From: Cherax quadricarinatus | Lineage: Eukaryota; Arthropoda; Malacostraca; Decapoda; Parastacidae | DNA: 64,000 nucleotides | Direction: 5' to 3' | Assembly: GCF_038502225.1 (NCBI RefSeq) | Contig: NW_027196416.1 | Span: 1 to 64,000 of the forward strand | Shown: positions 11,726 to 21,265 of the stretch, piece after piece | Numbering within the stretch: position 1 is the first letter of the stretch | Layout of the letters: each line of letters starts with the position of its first letter | Translations under genes and position numbers: made by a program | Notes under the pieces: model-generated | The model's input: only the letters and a program-made list of their open reading frames with translations | What the model was told of the DNA's origin: nothing | Databases searched by the model: none

Positions 11726-14635
11726 ATGCCACCAGGTCTCCCACCCTCACAGGCCCCCCAAACCACAGTGTTGGAAAGGAAACTGAAGGTATGGTACACA
11801 AACGCTGATGGAATAACAAATAAGTGGGAGGAGTGGCATGAAAGAGTCAAAGAAGCATCACCGGACATCATAGCTCTCACAGAAACCAAGCTTACAGGTA
11901 TGATAACAGATGCCATCTTTCCAACGGGATACCAAATCCTGAGGAAAGACAGAGGGAACAGGGGGGGGTGGAGGAGTGGCATTGCTGATCAAAAATCGCT
12001 GGAATTTTGATGAGCTGGAGAGAGGAGACAGCGGAGAAGAAAGTGATTACATAGCGGGAACACTTCACTCTGGAAGTCCCAAGGTGGTAATAGCAGTGAT
12101 GTATAACCCACCACAGAACAGCAGGAGGCCAAGGCAAGAGTACGACGAGAGCAATAGAGCGATGGTTGACACACTGGCTAGAGTGGCCAGAAGAGCTCAT
12201 GCATGCAGGGCAAAGCTCCTGATCATGGGTGACTTTAACCACAAGGAGATCGATTGGGAGAACTTGGACCCACATGGGGGCCAAGATACATGGAGGGCTA
12301 AGATGATGGAGGTGGTACTGGAAAACTTCATGTGCCAACACGTAAGGGACACTACAAGAGAGAGAGGAGAGGATGAACCAGCAAGGCTGGACTTAGTGTT
12401 CACCTTGAGTAGTGCAGATATCGAGGACATCACATATGAAAGACCCCTTGGGGCCAGTGACCATGTGGTTTTAAGCTTCGAATACACAGTAGAGCTACAA
12501 GTGGAGGGAGAAGCAGGAAGGCCAGGACGAATGAAGCCAAACTACAAGAAAGGGGACTACACAGGAATGAGGAACTACCTGAACGGCGTTCAGTGGGACA
12601 GAGAACTGGCAGGGAAGCCAGTTAATGAGATGATGGAATATGTAGCAACAAAATGCAAGGAGGCTGAGGAGAGGTTTGTACCCAAGGGTAACAGGAATAA
12701 TGAAAAAGCCAGGATGAGCCCATGGTTTACCCAAAGGTGCAGGGAGGCAAAAACCAAGTGTGCTAGGGAATGGAAGAAATATAGAAGGCAAAGGACCCAG
12801 GAGAATAAGGAGAACAGTCGTAGAGCCAGAAACGAATATGCACAGATAAGAAGGGAGGCCCAAAGACAATATGAAAATGACATAGCAGCGAAAGCCAAAT
12901 CTGACCCGAAACTGTTGTACAGCCACATCAGGAGGAAAACAACAGTCAAGGACCAGGTAATCAGGCTAAGGAAGGAAGGAGGAGAGACAACAAGAAATGA
13001 CCGTGAAGTATGTGAAGAACTCAACAAGAGATTCAAAGAAGTGTTCACAGAGGAGACAGAAGGGACTCCAGAAAGACGGAGAGGTGGGGCACACCACCAA
13101 GTGCTGGACACAGTGCACACAACCGAGGAAGAAGTGAAGAGGCTTCTGAGTGAGCTAGATACCTCAAAGGCAATGGGGCCAGATAACATCTCCCCATGGG
13201 TATTGAGAGAGGGAGCAGAGGCGCTATGTGTACCCCTAACAACAATATTCAATACATCTATCGAAACAGGGAGATTGCCTGAGGCATGGAAGACAGCAAA
13301 TGTAGCCCCAATCTTTAAAAAAGGAGACAGACATGAAGCATTAAACTACAGACCAGTGTCACTGACATGTATAGTATGCAAAATCATGGAGAAGATTATC
13401 AGGAGAAGAGTGGTGGAACACCTAGAAAGGAACTATCTCATCAACAGCAGCCAACATGGTTTCAGGGACGGGAAATCCTGTGTCACAAACCTACTGGAGT
13501 TCTATGACATGGTGACAGCAGTAAGACAAGAGAGAGAGGGGTGGGTGGATTGCATTTTCTTGGACTGCAAGAAGGCGTTTGACACAGTTCCACACAAGAG
13601 ATTGGTGCAAAAAATGGAGGACCAAGCAGGGATAACAGGGAAGGCACTACAATGGATCAGGGAATACTTGTCAGGAAGACAGCAGCGAGTCATGATACGT
13701 GGCGAGGTGTCAGAGTGGGCACCTGTGACCAGCGGGGTCCCGCAGGGGTCAGTCCTAGGACCAGTGCTGTTTCTGGTATTTGTGAACGACATGACGGAAG
13801 GAATAGACTCTGAGGTGTCCCTGTTTGCAGATGACGTGAAGTTGATGAGAAGAATTCACTCGATCGAAGACCAGGCAGAACTACAAAGGGATCTGGACAG
13901 GCTGCAGACCTGGTCCAGCAATTGGCTCCTGGAGTTCAATCCCACCAAGTGCAAAGTCATGAAGATTGGGGAAGGGCAAAGAAGGCCGCAGACGGAATAC
14001 AGTCTAGGGGGTCAGAGACTACAAACCTCACTCAAGGAAAAAGATCTTGGGGTGAGTATAACACCAGGCACATCTCCTGAAGCGCACATCAACCAAATAA
14101 CTGCTGCAGCATATGGGCGCCTAGCATACCTCAGAACAGCATTCCGACATCTTAATAAGGAATCGTTCAGGACCCTGTACACCGTGTACGTTAGGCCCAT
14201 ATTGGAGTATGCGGCACCAGTTGGAACCCACACCTAGCCAAGCACGTGAAGAAACTAGAGAAAGTGCAAAGGTTTGCAACAAGACTAGTCCCAGAGCTAA
14301 GAGGTATGTCCTACGAGGAGAGGTTAAGGGAAATCAACCTGACGACACTGGAGGACAGGAGAGATAGGGGGGACATGATAACGACATACAAAATACTGAG
14401 AGGAATTGACAAGGTGGACAAAGACAGGATGTTCCAGAGATTGGACACAGTAACAAGGGGACACAGTTGGAAGCTGAAGACACAGATGAATCACAGGGAT
14501 GTTAGGAAGTATTTCTTCAGCCACAGAGTAGTCAGTAAGTGGAATAGTTTGGGAAGCGATGTAGTGGAGGCAGGATCCATACATAGCTTTAAGCAGAGGT
14601 ATGATAAAGCTCACGGCTCAGGGAGAGTGACCTAG
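11726..14635 (+). pseudogene. LINE ORF2: APE endonuclease and reverse transcriptase, two frameshifts
   Basis: This protein nicks target DNA and copies element RNA at the nick. From 11,726 the endonuclease begins with WYTNADG (Asn) and ALTETKL (Glu). A run of eight G at 11,961-11,968 shifts the frame by one. The frame from 11,976 continues with GDFNHKEIDW (about 12,225) and GASDHVV (about 12,450), then RT: KAMGPDNISPWVL, TANVAPIFKKGD, NYRPVSL, SQHGFR, SGVPQGSVLGP and FADDVKL (13,824). At about 14,218-14,221 a base is missing relative to the family's PVWNP block, so that frame ends at 14,237. The C-terminal part resumes from 14,246 (FATRLVPELRG, RRDRGDM, KYFFSHRVVSKWNSLG) to TAG at 14,635. All catalytic motifs persist, so decay is recent, or the shifts are assembly errors. 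Confidence 0.85.
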
Positions 14636-14712
14636 TAGCGATCAGTGAAGAGGCGGGGCCAGGAGCTCAGACTCGACCCCCGCAACCTCAACTAGGTGAG
14701 TACAACTAGGTG

Positions 14713-14718
<6 letters not shown>

Positions 14719-14781
<63 letters not shown>
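14719..14781. repeat. (CA)n microsatellite on the LINE tail
   Basis: Pure CA dinucleotide run directly continuing the GTGAGTAC tail unit of the LINE. Confidence 0.95.
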
Positions 14782-14783
<2 letters not shown>

Positions 14784-15227
14784 ATGACTTTGACCACGCC
14801 CGACTATGACCACACCTGACTATGACCACACCTGACTATGACCACACCTGACTATGACCACTCCTGACTATCCTGGCTATGACCATCCCTGACTATGACC
14901 TTACCTAACTATGACCTCACCTAATTATGACCTCACCTAACTATGACCTCACCTAACTATGACCTCACCTAACTATGACCTCACCTAACTATGACCTCAC
15001 CTAACTATGACATCACCTAACTATGACATCACCTAACTATGACCTCACCTAACTATGATCTCATCTATGACCTCACATAACTATGATCTCACCTATGATC
15101 TCGCCTAATTATGATCTCACCTAACTATGATCTCACCTTACTATGATCTCGCCTAACTATGATCTCACCTATCACCTCACCTGACTATGACCACACCTGA
15201 CTATGACCACACCTGACTATGACCACA
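14782..15227. repeat. 16-bp minisatellite (TATGACCACACCTGAC / TATGACCTCACCTAAC)
   Basis: About 27 copies of a 16-bp unit in two main variants: CCACACCTGAC at both ends and CCTCACCTAAC in the middle, with some shortened copies. The reverse complement of the end variant is GTCAGGTGTGGTCATA, the same core as the large array at 28.2-33.4 kb but in opposite orientation. Confidence 0.9.
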
Positions 15228-15302
15228 CCTGGGGAAGTGAGGAAGGGAGTTCATCTAAGGGGACACAGAGGGACTTCTGGAAATTCGGAACTAGGGGAAG
15301 TA

Positions 15303-15336
<34 letters not shown>

Positions 15337-15690
15337 GACTATAACCTCACCTAGCCACACCTGACCACACCTGACTAAACCAGCTAGAAAAGGGGAAGGT
15401 CGTACCTAGCAAGATCACCGGAAATAACAAAATGCAGAACCTGGGGAAGTGTGGAAGGAAGTTCATCTGAGGGGACACAGACGGAATTAGGGAAAGCACC
15501 AAGAAAATGGAAGTGGGGAGTGTGGAAGGGTTGACATCCGGAGGCCCACAGATGGAGACCTGGAAAAATGATCAAAAAGGTAAGCGGAGAGAAGGAAAGA
15601 GAAAGAGGGGAGTACCTTGGAAAAGGGGGAATGAAATACCTGGGATGGTAGAGTGAGGGGACGCCTCCACGTGGCAGTGTCTGGTAACTC
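15228..15690. repeat. degraded copies of the LINE 5' region, with a (CA)n run
   Basis: CTGGGGAAGTGAGGAAGGG (from 15,230) and AACCTGGGGAAGTGTGGAAG (from 15,440), each followed by an AGTTCATCT block, repeat the 5' region of the LINE at 10,535-10,620. A (CA)n run lies at 15,302-15,335. The rest, to about 15,660, is purine-rich (GGAGAGAAGGAAAGAG) and has no gene. Confidence 0.65.
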
Positions 15691-15814
15691 AAGGATAACT
15701 AACTCTGAGGTTGACAGTGGAAGTAAACTTTCTCGTAATTAATAATAATAATGCAAGTTAATAATTTTTCCCGAGAACGTATGAGCTGTAAGGAAAGTAT
15801 TTTTTTAAATCTCA

Positions 15815-15975
15815 TGTTGAATAGCGGAAAGACTTGGGAGAGACAGTAGTGGAGGCAAACTGACGACGCAGCTTTAACAGATAAGGTCTAAGAGGCCACA
15901 GATCAGTGATGCCGATCATAGTCATCTAGGAGACAAGGCCAGGAGCTGAGTCTCAACCTCTAATAGGAGGAAAAG
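15815..15975 (+). mobile_element. LINE 3'-end relic
   Basis: GGAGGCAAACTGACG... followed by AGGCCAGGAGCTGAGTCTC and AACCTCTAA resembles the end of ORF2 and the 3' UTR of the LINE at 14,560-14,690 (AGGCGGGGCCAGGAGCTCAG). It is strongly diverged and 5'-truncated. Confidence 0.5.
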
Positions 15976-15992
15976 GGAGATGTGAGATTATT

Positions 15993-16295
15993 GAGTCACT
16001 GAGGTGTTACATAACTGGTAACACCTTACTGACAGTCACTGAGGTGTTACATAACTGGTAACACCTTACTGACAGTCACTGAGGTGTTATATAACTGGTA
16101 ACACCTTACTGACAGTCACTGAGGTGTTATATAACTGGTAACACCTTACTGACAGTCACTGAGGTGTTACATAACTGGTAACACCTTACTGACAGTCACT
16201 GAGGTGTTATATAACTGGTAACACCTTACTGACAGTCACTGAGGTGTTATATAACTGGTAACACCTTACTGACAGTCACTGAGGTGTTATATAAC
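15993..16295. repeat. 40-bp satellite, left part
   Basis: Seven to eight copies of a 40-bp unit (starts GACAGTCACTGAGGTG) with GGTGTTAC and GTAACACC 7 bases apart, a perfect 8-bp inverted repeat. TTAC/TTAT variants occur. The array stops in mid-unit at the LTR element and resumes at 24,891. Confidence 0.95.
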
Positions 16296-16623
16296 TGTCA
16301 TGTGGGGTTCGAAACGTGGATTGGGTAAAAATACTCACGTAGGCTGTTAGTACGTATATTATAACGACGGAAGTATGGGAAGCGCCACAGCCGGCCTGCC
16401 TCTCTGCTCTCTATCGTAAGACTGACTACTCACAGTGCCCATATGTGAGGGGGTGTTTGAAATCCTGCTAGGTCAGCAGCAATATGAATACAGTCAGTGA
16501 TTCACGCCGAGACGGTTGGTAATGAGTCATCTACTGGTACACTGGTTACTGGTAACTGGTTACTAGGAACTGGTACTACTACTGAGAGCTCGGCGACGCT
16601 AACGTATGTCGTCCCGACATACA
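16296..16623 (-). repeat. 3' LTR (left), probably complete
   Basis: The segment shared with the right LTR is 16,296-16,587. The next 36 bp, to 16,623, ends CCCGACATACA, so on the minus strand the LTR would begin TGTATGTCGGG and end CATGACA: a canonical TG...CA pair. That outer part contains GTATGTCG and CGACATAC, an 8-bp inverted repeat. The extension beyond 16,587 is inference, because the right copy lacks it. Confidence 0.75.
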
Positions 16624-17040
16624 ACTAATACAAACTAGAGATGGCAGGTATACGGCTTGGGCTGATTCTATACAATGTCAAAGTACACAACAATTGAACA
16701 TTATAACATACATAAGTAGAACATTGGAATGGAAGCTTACGTAACTGAAACTGTAATGCAATACAAGGTATAATATAGCACAACTCATCGAATGAAACTC
16801 AACGAATGAAACTCAACCTTGAGATTACGCAATAGAAGTGATAAAAAAAAATTTGATCGATTGATCTGTATTCATGTGATCTACGGATTCTGAGGAAGGA
16901 ATATATACAAAGAAAGAAGTGTTTAACAGAAAGGCAGATTCGGTGCACTCAAATCTAGACTGTTAACTCTCAGAATTCGGAGAGAACGTGAACACAAAAA
17001 AAAAAATTCTTGAATACTGATAAGTTGATTCTGTAATTAT
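16624..17040 (-). other. LTR element 3' untranslated segment
   Basis: About 420 bases between the pol stop and the left LTR. No open frame long enough for an envelope protein. AT-rich, with an A run at 16,844-16,852. Confidence 0.6.
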
Positions 17041-20000
17041 TCATCTATACAGGTTATTTACATTTAACCCCAACTCTGCTAGGGTAAGATTGACATATGC
17101 AGAATGGGTGTCATCTCTGGGAGGATCGAACTCTGTAGCACTGGCTAACTCATGCTGTATTTGAGGCAAATCTGAATTGGAAGTAACAAACGATACTTGA
17201 GGGTTTCTCAATACCTGTCGTGTACGTAGGGAATAACGACATTCAGGTTGATCGTCTGACTGAGTATCAGAGGAAGAGAGTACAGGATCAGGAGGATTGT
17301 CAGAGTCTGTCACATTAGTCTGGGTTTCTGGAACATCGTTATCATCACATACTAACTTCATATGATCTAAATGCGATTCTTTATACTGACCAGTACTAAT
17401 TTCTCTAACCTTATACTTATTACCAGTGATATGTTCAACTACTCGATAAGGACCAACAAACTTTTGATCAAGCTTAGGCATTGCAGACGTTTTGTTAAAA
17501 TTAGTCAGCATAACTCTCGAACCTACTTTGATTTTGGATGGCTTTGTTCGAGTGTTTGCGACTCTCGTAAATTCTGCTGTTGATTTATGAAGTGTTTCAC
17601 GGATTCTTCTAAAAACACTTTGAGCTAAGCTGGTACGAGTTGCTATGAAATCATCAGGATTGTAATTTGGTTTCGTATTAGAATATAACAACTCATAAGG
17701 CAAACGTTTATCTACACCATACAATGCATAATGTGGAGTGTCACCTATAGAAACATTGTAAGCAGAATTTATAGCACACTGCACATCAGGTATAACTTCA
17801 TCCCAAGTTTCACTGTTGGGATTGATAGTGGCTCTCAAGACATCAAGTACTTTCTTATTGGTTCGTTCCGCTAACCCATTGCTGGCAGGATGATGAGGAA
17901 CAATGGTGGATTTAGAGATCTTGTACAAGGTACACAAATTTTCAAGAATCTCATTACAGAATTCACCTCCATTATCTGTTACTAGGGACTTATGGGTGGT
18001 ATGCCTGCAGATAATGCGTTCTTTAAACGCTTTATCTACTGTCTCGGCAGTCTTATCTGCAATAGGAACTAACTCACAATATCTGGTGAAATGGTCTACC
18101 ATAACACACAGATGTTTGTTGCCTTGGAGGGAACATTGGAAATTAGTTAACAAATCTAGCACAACTCTTTCCCACGGTTCGCTAGTGGTTGGATATACTT
18201 GGATTGGATTAGGACCATTAGCATTACCTTTATGTTGCATGCAGACACTACATTTCTTAACATACTCAGAAATATCAGTTGCCATACGAGGCCAAAAGTA
18301 TTTCAATCTGGCTTGTTTTACTGAACGATCCATACTAGGGTGTGCAACACCTGGTACATCGTGAACTAGCTGTAAGGCTACATTCACTAGTGACTGTGGA
18401 ATTACTAACTGGTATACTCTTCTGCTAGGAGTACCCAACTCGGCTGTTCGATACAGTAATTCTTGGTTCATGACAAAGTCACTGATGGGTGCCGGTGGCT
18501 TCACAGTCAGAATAAGATCTTCCTGGAGCAGGAATCGAATCACACCAGACCACATGGGATCTGTTCGTTGAGCAATCTTTACATCTTCAGCACTAAATGG
18601 AGGGTCTGCAGTTACTATACTAACATGTCGCGATAAGGCATCTGCGACTACATTTGACTTGCCAGGTAAGTGTTCAAAGGTGGGATTGAACTCTTGGATA
18701 GTCAAGGTCCATCTCGCTAACCTTCCAGTAGGTTGTTTGTTCTGGAATAAAGGTATCAGTGGAGCATGGTCTGTCAAGACATGAACAGAGTACTGATAAA
18801 TAATGTCTCGGAAGTGCTTTAAAGACCATACTATTGCTAAAGCTTCTTGTTCAGTTACTGTATAATTACGTTCAGCCTTTGTAAGGACTCGGCTAGCAAA
18901 TGCAACTGCGTTGTACTTGCCATCGGTCTTCTGAGCTAGTACGGCGCCTATGCCAATTGAACTAGCATCAGTTGTCAGATAGAAGGGCTTAGAAAAATCT
19001 GAAAATTTCAAAATTGGAGCAGATGTTAGCTTTTCTTTTAGAGTTTGGAATGCTCTTTCTTGACGGAAGGTCCAAACAAAAGGAGCATCTTTCTTAAGCA
19101 ACTCAGTTAGAGGAGCAGCTATAGAAGAAAAATTGGCAATGAAAGATCTATAAAAACCTGCTAAGCCCACAAAGGATCTTACGGCATCAGCAGTTTTGGG
19201 AGTTGGAAAATTTAGTACTGCAGTTACTTTACTTTGGTCAGTCGTAACCCCTCTAGGAGTGACTACGTGACCAAGAAACTTAATTTCTGATCTGAAAAAT
19301 TGACATTTAGACAGTTTGATCTTTAAATTGGCTTCTTCAAGCTTACCAAGTACTACATCAAGTCTTTTCAAGTGTGTATCCACGTCTTTAGACATGACGA
19401 TTACGTCATCTAAGTACACCATAAGTGCATTACCTATGAGACCTCTAAAGATATTAGTCATGAGCCTTGAGAACGTGATAGGGGAGGATCGTAATCCAAA
19501 CGCCATACGGAGGAAGTGATAATGACCTGTAGGAGTGGAGAATGCAGTTAGCTCTTGGCTGTCCTCGTGAAGAGGGACTTGCCAAAACCCTTGTAACAAA
19601 TCCAGGGTTGAAAAGACTTTGTTATCGCCGATGTTACGTAAAAGATCACCCAGTACAGGAAGTGGGAAGCGATCTGGAATGGTTTTCGCATTTAACTTCC
19701 TAAAGTCAATCACTGGGCGCCAAGTACCATCCTTCTTAGGTACTAGGATCAAGGGTGCATTCCAAGGTGAATTGCTAGGTGCAATAACTCCATCATCAAG
19801 CATTTGATTGATCAATTCTTCTGCGACAGCAACTTGTGAATGAGGCATTCTGTACGCAGGTATGTAGATAGGTCTAGTACCAGGTTCAAGTGGAATACGA
19901 TGGAACAATAAGTTCGTTATACCCATCTTCTCACCTGGTAAGGCAATGGCTTTACGACGTTTGTTCAACAGAGTCAACAAACGCTTGACTTCATCTGGGA

Positions 20001-20796
20001 AGTCAGTGGGAGCTAAGTCTTTCTCCTCAACTGGTGGAACAGATTGATCCAGTGAAGTGGATGAGGTCTCCCCGGCACAAATAGCACCGACCCACTGGTC
20101 AGGTGACAACTCATCCTCTACCTGAATAGGGTAAGGATAGTGAACAAGGTCAACAAGATTGGTATTGGCTCTGAGACGAACACTGTGACCAGAAGTGTTA
20201 GCTAGGAAGAAATGGATCTTACTATCTCTTACAACATGTAAGGATGGTTCAACAAATAGACCTTTTACTTTGCAGGAATCACTGTCAACTAGGACGTTAT
20301 CACCATCTGGAACACTAGGAACAACAACAGACACTCTAGTGAGGGCACTAGCTGCGACAGAAACGTCTTTCTGCAGACGGCATGTGACATCAACAAGAGA
20401 TGGCATTACTAGTTGCAAGTAATTGTTTTCAGACAAGGCGTCCCCTGTGGAGAAACTACTACTTGAACTAGCAGACATTGCAGGGATAGGCTCAGCACTC
20501 AAGGTAGTCAGAGCGTCCTCGGACACTTGAGGTAACTGGACACTATCTTGCAAATCTGAAGTTGCAGGAACACAGACAGGAGTGACAGGATCATCAGTGC
20601 CTGGCCGCTTGGGTACGCTACTGGAAAATGAACTGGACTGTAAGGACTTAATTCGAATGTCATACTCTGCGGCAGTATGGCAGATCTCGGATCCAAGCTG
20701 GTAACCCCAAAATGGTACGATCAAGTCATCAATTTGGGCATGCCATCGATAAGGGTCGAGCACAATGCGCAAGTCTCGCATGGAAGCAAAGCCCAA
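17041..20796 (-). CDS. pol: Pol: end of protease, RT, RNase H, integrase
   Basis: Copies element RNA to DNA and integrates it. Residues are counted from 20,796, where the frame reads TTG, not ATG; it is open upstream to about 20,880, so this is not a true start. The N-terminus holds the protease end (LLLGFASMRD). RT: VPKKDGTWRPVIDF and YLDD at 461-464. RNase H: TTDASS with Asp610. Integrase: H2C2 finger (His812, His819, Cys849, Cys852) and catalytic Asp881, Asp941, Glu977, keeping the D-35-E spacing. A GPY/F-like module starts at about 1115. The tail is acidic. All catalytic residues are present over about 1,250 uninterrupted codons. Expression is blocked at the protease border by a one-base frameshift. 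Confidence 0.93.
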   Translation of the reverse strand: MGFASMRDLRIVLDPYRWHAQIDDLIVPFWGYQLGSEICHTAAEYDIRIKSLQSSSFSSSVPKRPGTDDPVTPVCVPATSDLQDSVQLPQVSEDALTTLSAEPIPAMSASSSSSFSTGDALSENNYLQLVMPSLVDVTCRLQKDVSVAASALTRVSVVVPSVPDGDNVLVDSDSCKVKGLFVEPSLHVVRDSKIHFFLANTSGHSVRLRANTNLVDLVHYPYPIQVEDELSPDQWVGAICAGETSSTSLDQSVPPVEEKDLAPTDFPDEVKRLLTLLNKRRKAIALPGEKMGITNLLFHRIPLEPGTRPIYIPAYRMPHSQVAVAEELINQMLDDGVIAPSNSPWNAPLILVPKKDGTWRPVIDFRKLNAKTIPDRFPLPVLGDLLRNIGDNKVFSTLDLLQGFWQVPLHEDSQELTAFSTPTGHYHFLRMAFGLRSSPITFSRLMTNIFRGLIGNALMVYLDDVIVMSKDVDTHLKRLDVVLGKLEEANLKIKLSKCQFFRSEIKFLGHVVTPRGVTTDQSKVTAVLNFPTPKTADAVRSFVGLAGFYRSFIANFSSIAAPLTELLKKDAPFVWTFRQERAFQTLKEKLTSAPILKFSDFSKPFYLTTDASSIGIGAVLAQKTDGKYNAVAFASRVLTKAERNYTVTEQEALAIVWSLKHFRDIIYQYSVHVLTDHAPLIPLFQNKQPTGRLARWTLTIQEFNPTFEHLPGKSNVVADALSRHVSIVTADPPFSAEDVKIAQRTDPMWSGVIRFLLQEDLILTVKPPAPISDFVMNQELLYRTAELGTPSRRVYQLVIPQSLVNVALQLVHDVPGVAHPSMDRSVKQARLKYFWPRMATDISEYVKKCSVCMQHKGNANGPNPIQVYPTTSEPWERVVLDLLTNFQCSLQGNKHLCVMVDHFTRYCELVPIADKTAETVDKAFKERIICRHTTHKSLVTDNGGEFCNEILENLCTLYKISKSTIVPHHPASNGLAERTNKKVLDVLRATINPNSETWDEVIPDVQCAINSAYNVSIGDTPHYALYGVDKRLPYELLYSNTKPNYNPDDFIATRTSLAQSVFRRIRETLHKSTAEFTRVANTRTKPSKIKVGSRVMLTNFNKTSAMPKLDQKFVGPYRVVEHITGNKYKVREISTGQYKESHLDHMKLVCDDNDVPETQTNVTDSDNPPDPVLSSSDTQSDDQPECRYSLRTRQVLRNPQVSFVTSNSDLPQIQHELASATEFDPPRDDTHSAYVNLTLAELGLNVNNLYR

Positions 20797-20854
20797 TAGA
20801 AGGTCACCAGGGAAAGTAATCTGGTCGACAACAAGGAAGGAAGCAGTGAAGTGT

Positions 20855-21265
20855 CTACCTTGGATAGAAAAAAGTTAGGGAAGTCCGACCTCGGACACGC
20901 AGGTGAGAACCAGCTACTCCACTAAGGGAGGACACATGAGTCGGTTCTACGAGAAGGACATGTCGTAACTGCTTATCCTTAAACAAACTAGACCTAATAA
21001 TATTGACTTGCGCACCAGAGTCCATGAACAAATGAACGGGCGCATTATGAACAGATGCTTGCACTATTGGGCCTATGGTTGCATTGGAAGTTATGTGCAA
21101 ACAAAAAGGTGGATTGTCATCAGAAAAGACTTGTTCTACTTCATCCCCAAAATCATCTACGTCAGAGACATGTGAAGCAGCAGGATTGTCATTCTCGAGA
21201 CTGCTTAAGGCTTCAAAGGAATTGTGAACGGGGATGGTGTACTCATTATCACCTACTGTCACCAT
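20855..21265 (-). pseudogene. retropepsin-type protease frame, cut by a homopolymer shift
   Basis: The aspartic protease would cleave Gag and Pol. The 136-codon frame contains LFMDSGAQVN, the DSG catalytic motif (Asp82), and an acidic N-terminal segment. It begins at an ATG that overlaps the gag stop in the -1 frame, so translation by -1 frameshifting or re-initiation is plausible. It stops early at 20,857-20,855. The protease C-terminus (DLLLGF) lies in the pol frame, so one base too many in the six-A run at 20,868-20,873 (six T in sense) accounts for the break. This may be a real mutation or a sequencing error. Confidence 0.82.

Larger units (their letters stand above)
10520..14718 (+). mobile_element. 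near-full-length CR1-type LINE
   Basis: Order: a 5' region (10,520-10,685) with (CA)n and a 17-base A run, ORF1 from 10,686, ORF2 from 11,726, and a 3' UTR (14,636-14,690) with GAGGCGGGGCCAGGAGCTC. It ends in two copies of a 14-bp tail unit (AACTAGGTGAGTAC) and then (CA)n. The part around 10,535-10,620 (GGGAGTTCATCTGAGG, GGACTTCTGGA) recurs in degraded form at 15,228-15,520. ORF2 has an APE endonuclease followed by RT, as in the CR1/L2/Jockey group. Three single-event lesions block expression: a TAG in ORF1, one extra G in ORF2 and one missing base late in ORF2. Confidence 0.88.

Noticed and set aside
12590..13252. 220-codon minus-strand frame, hydrophobic
   Set aside because: Antisense to LINE ORF2, which carries clear RT motifs.
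16624..17040. Possible envelope gene of a retrovirus-like element
   Set aside because: Only about 420 bases lie between pol and the LTR, with no suitable frame, so there is no evidence of an envelope.
19316..19519. Plus-strand frames within the LTR element
   Set aside because: Antisense shadows of the intact pol frame; the same applies to those near 17,371, 17,903, 19,619, 20,195, 21,055 and 21,893.
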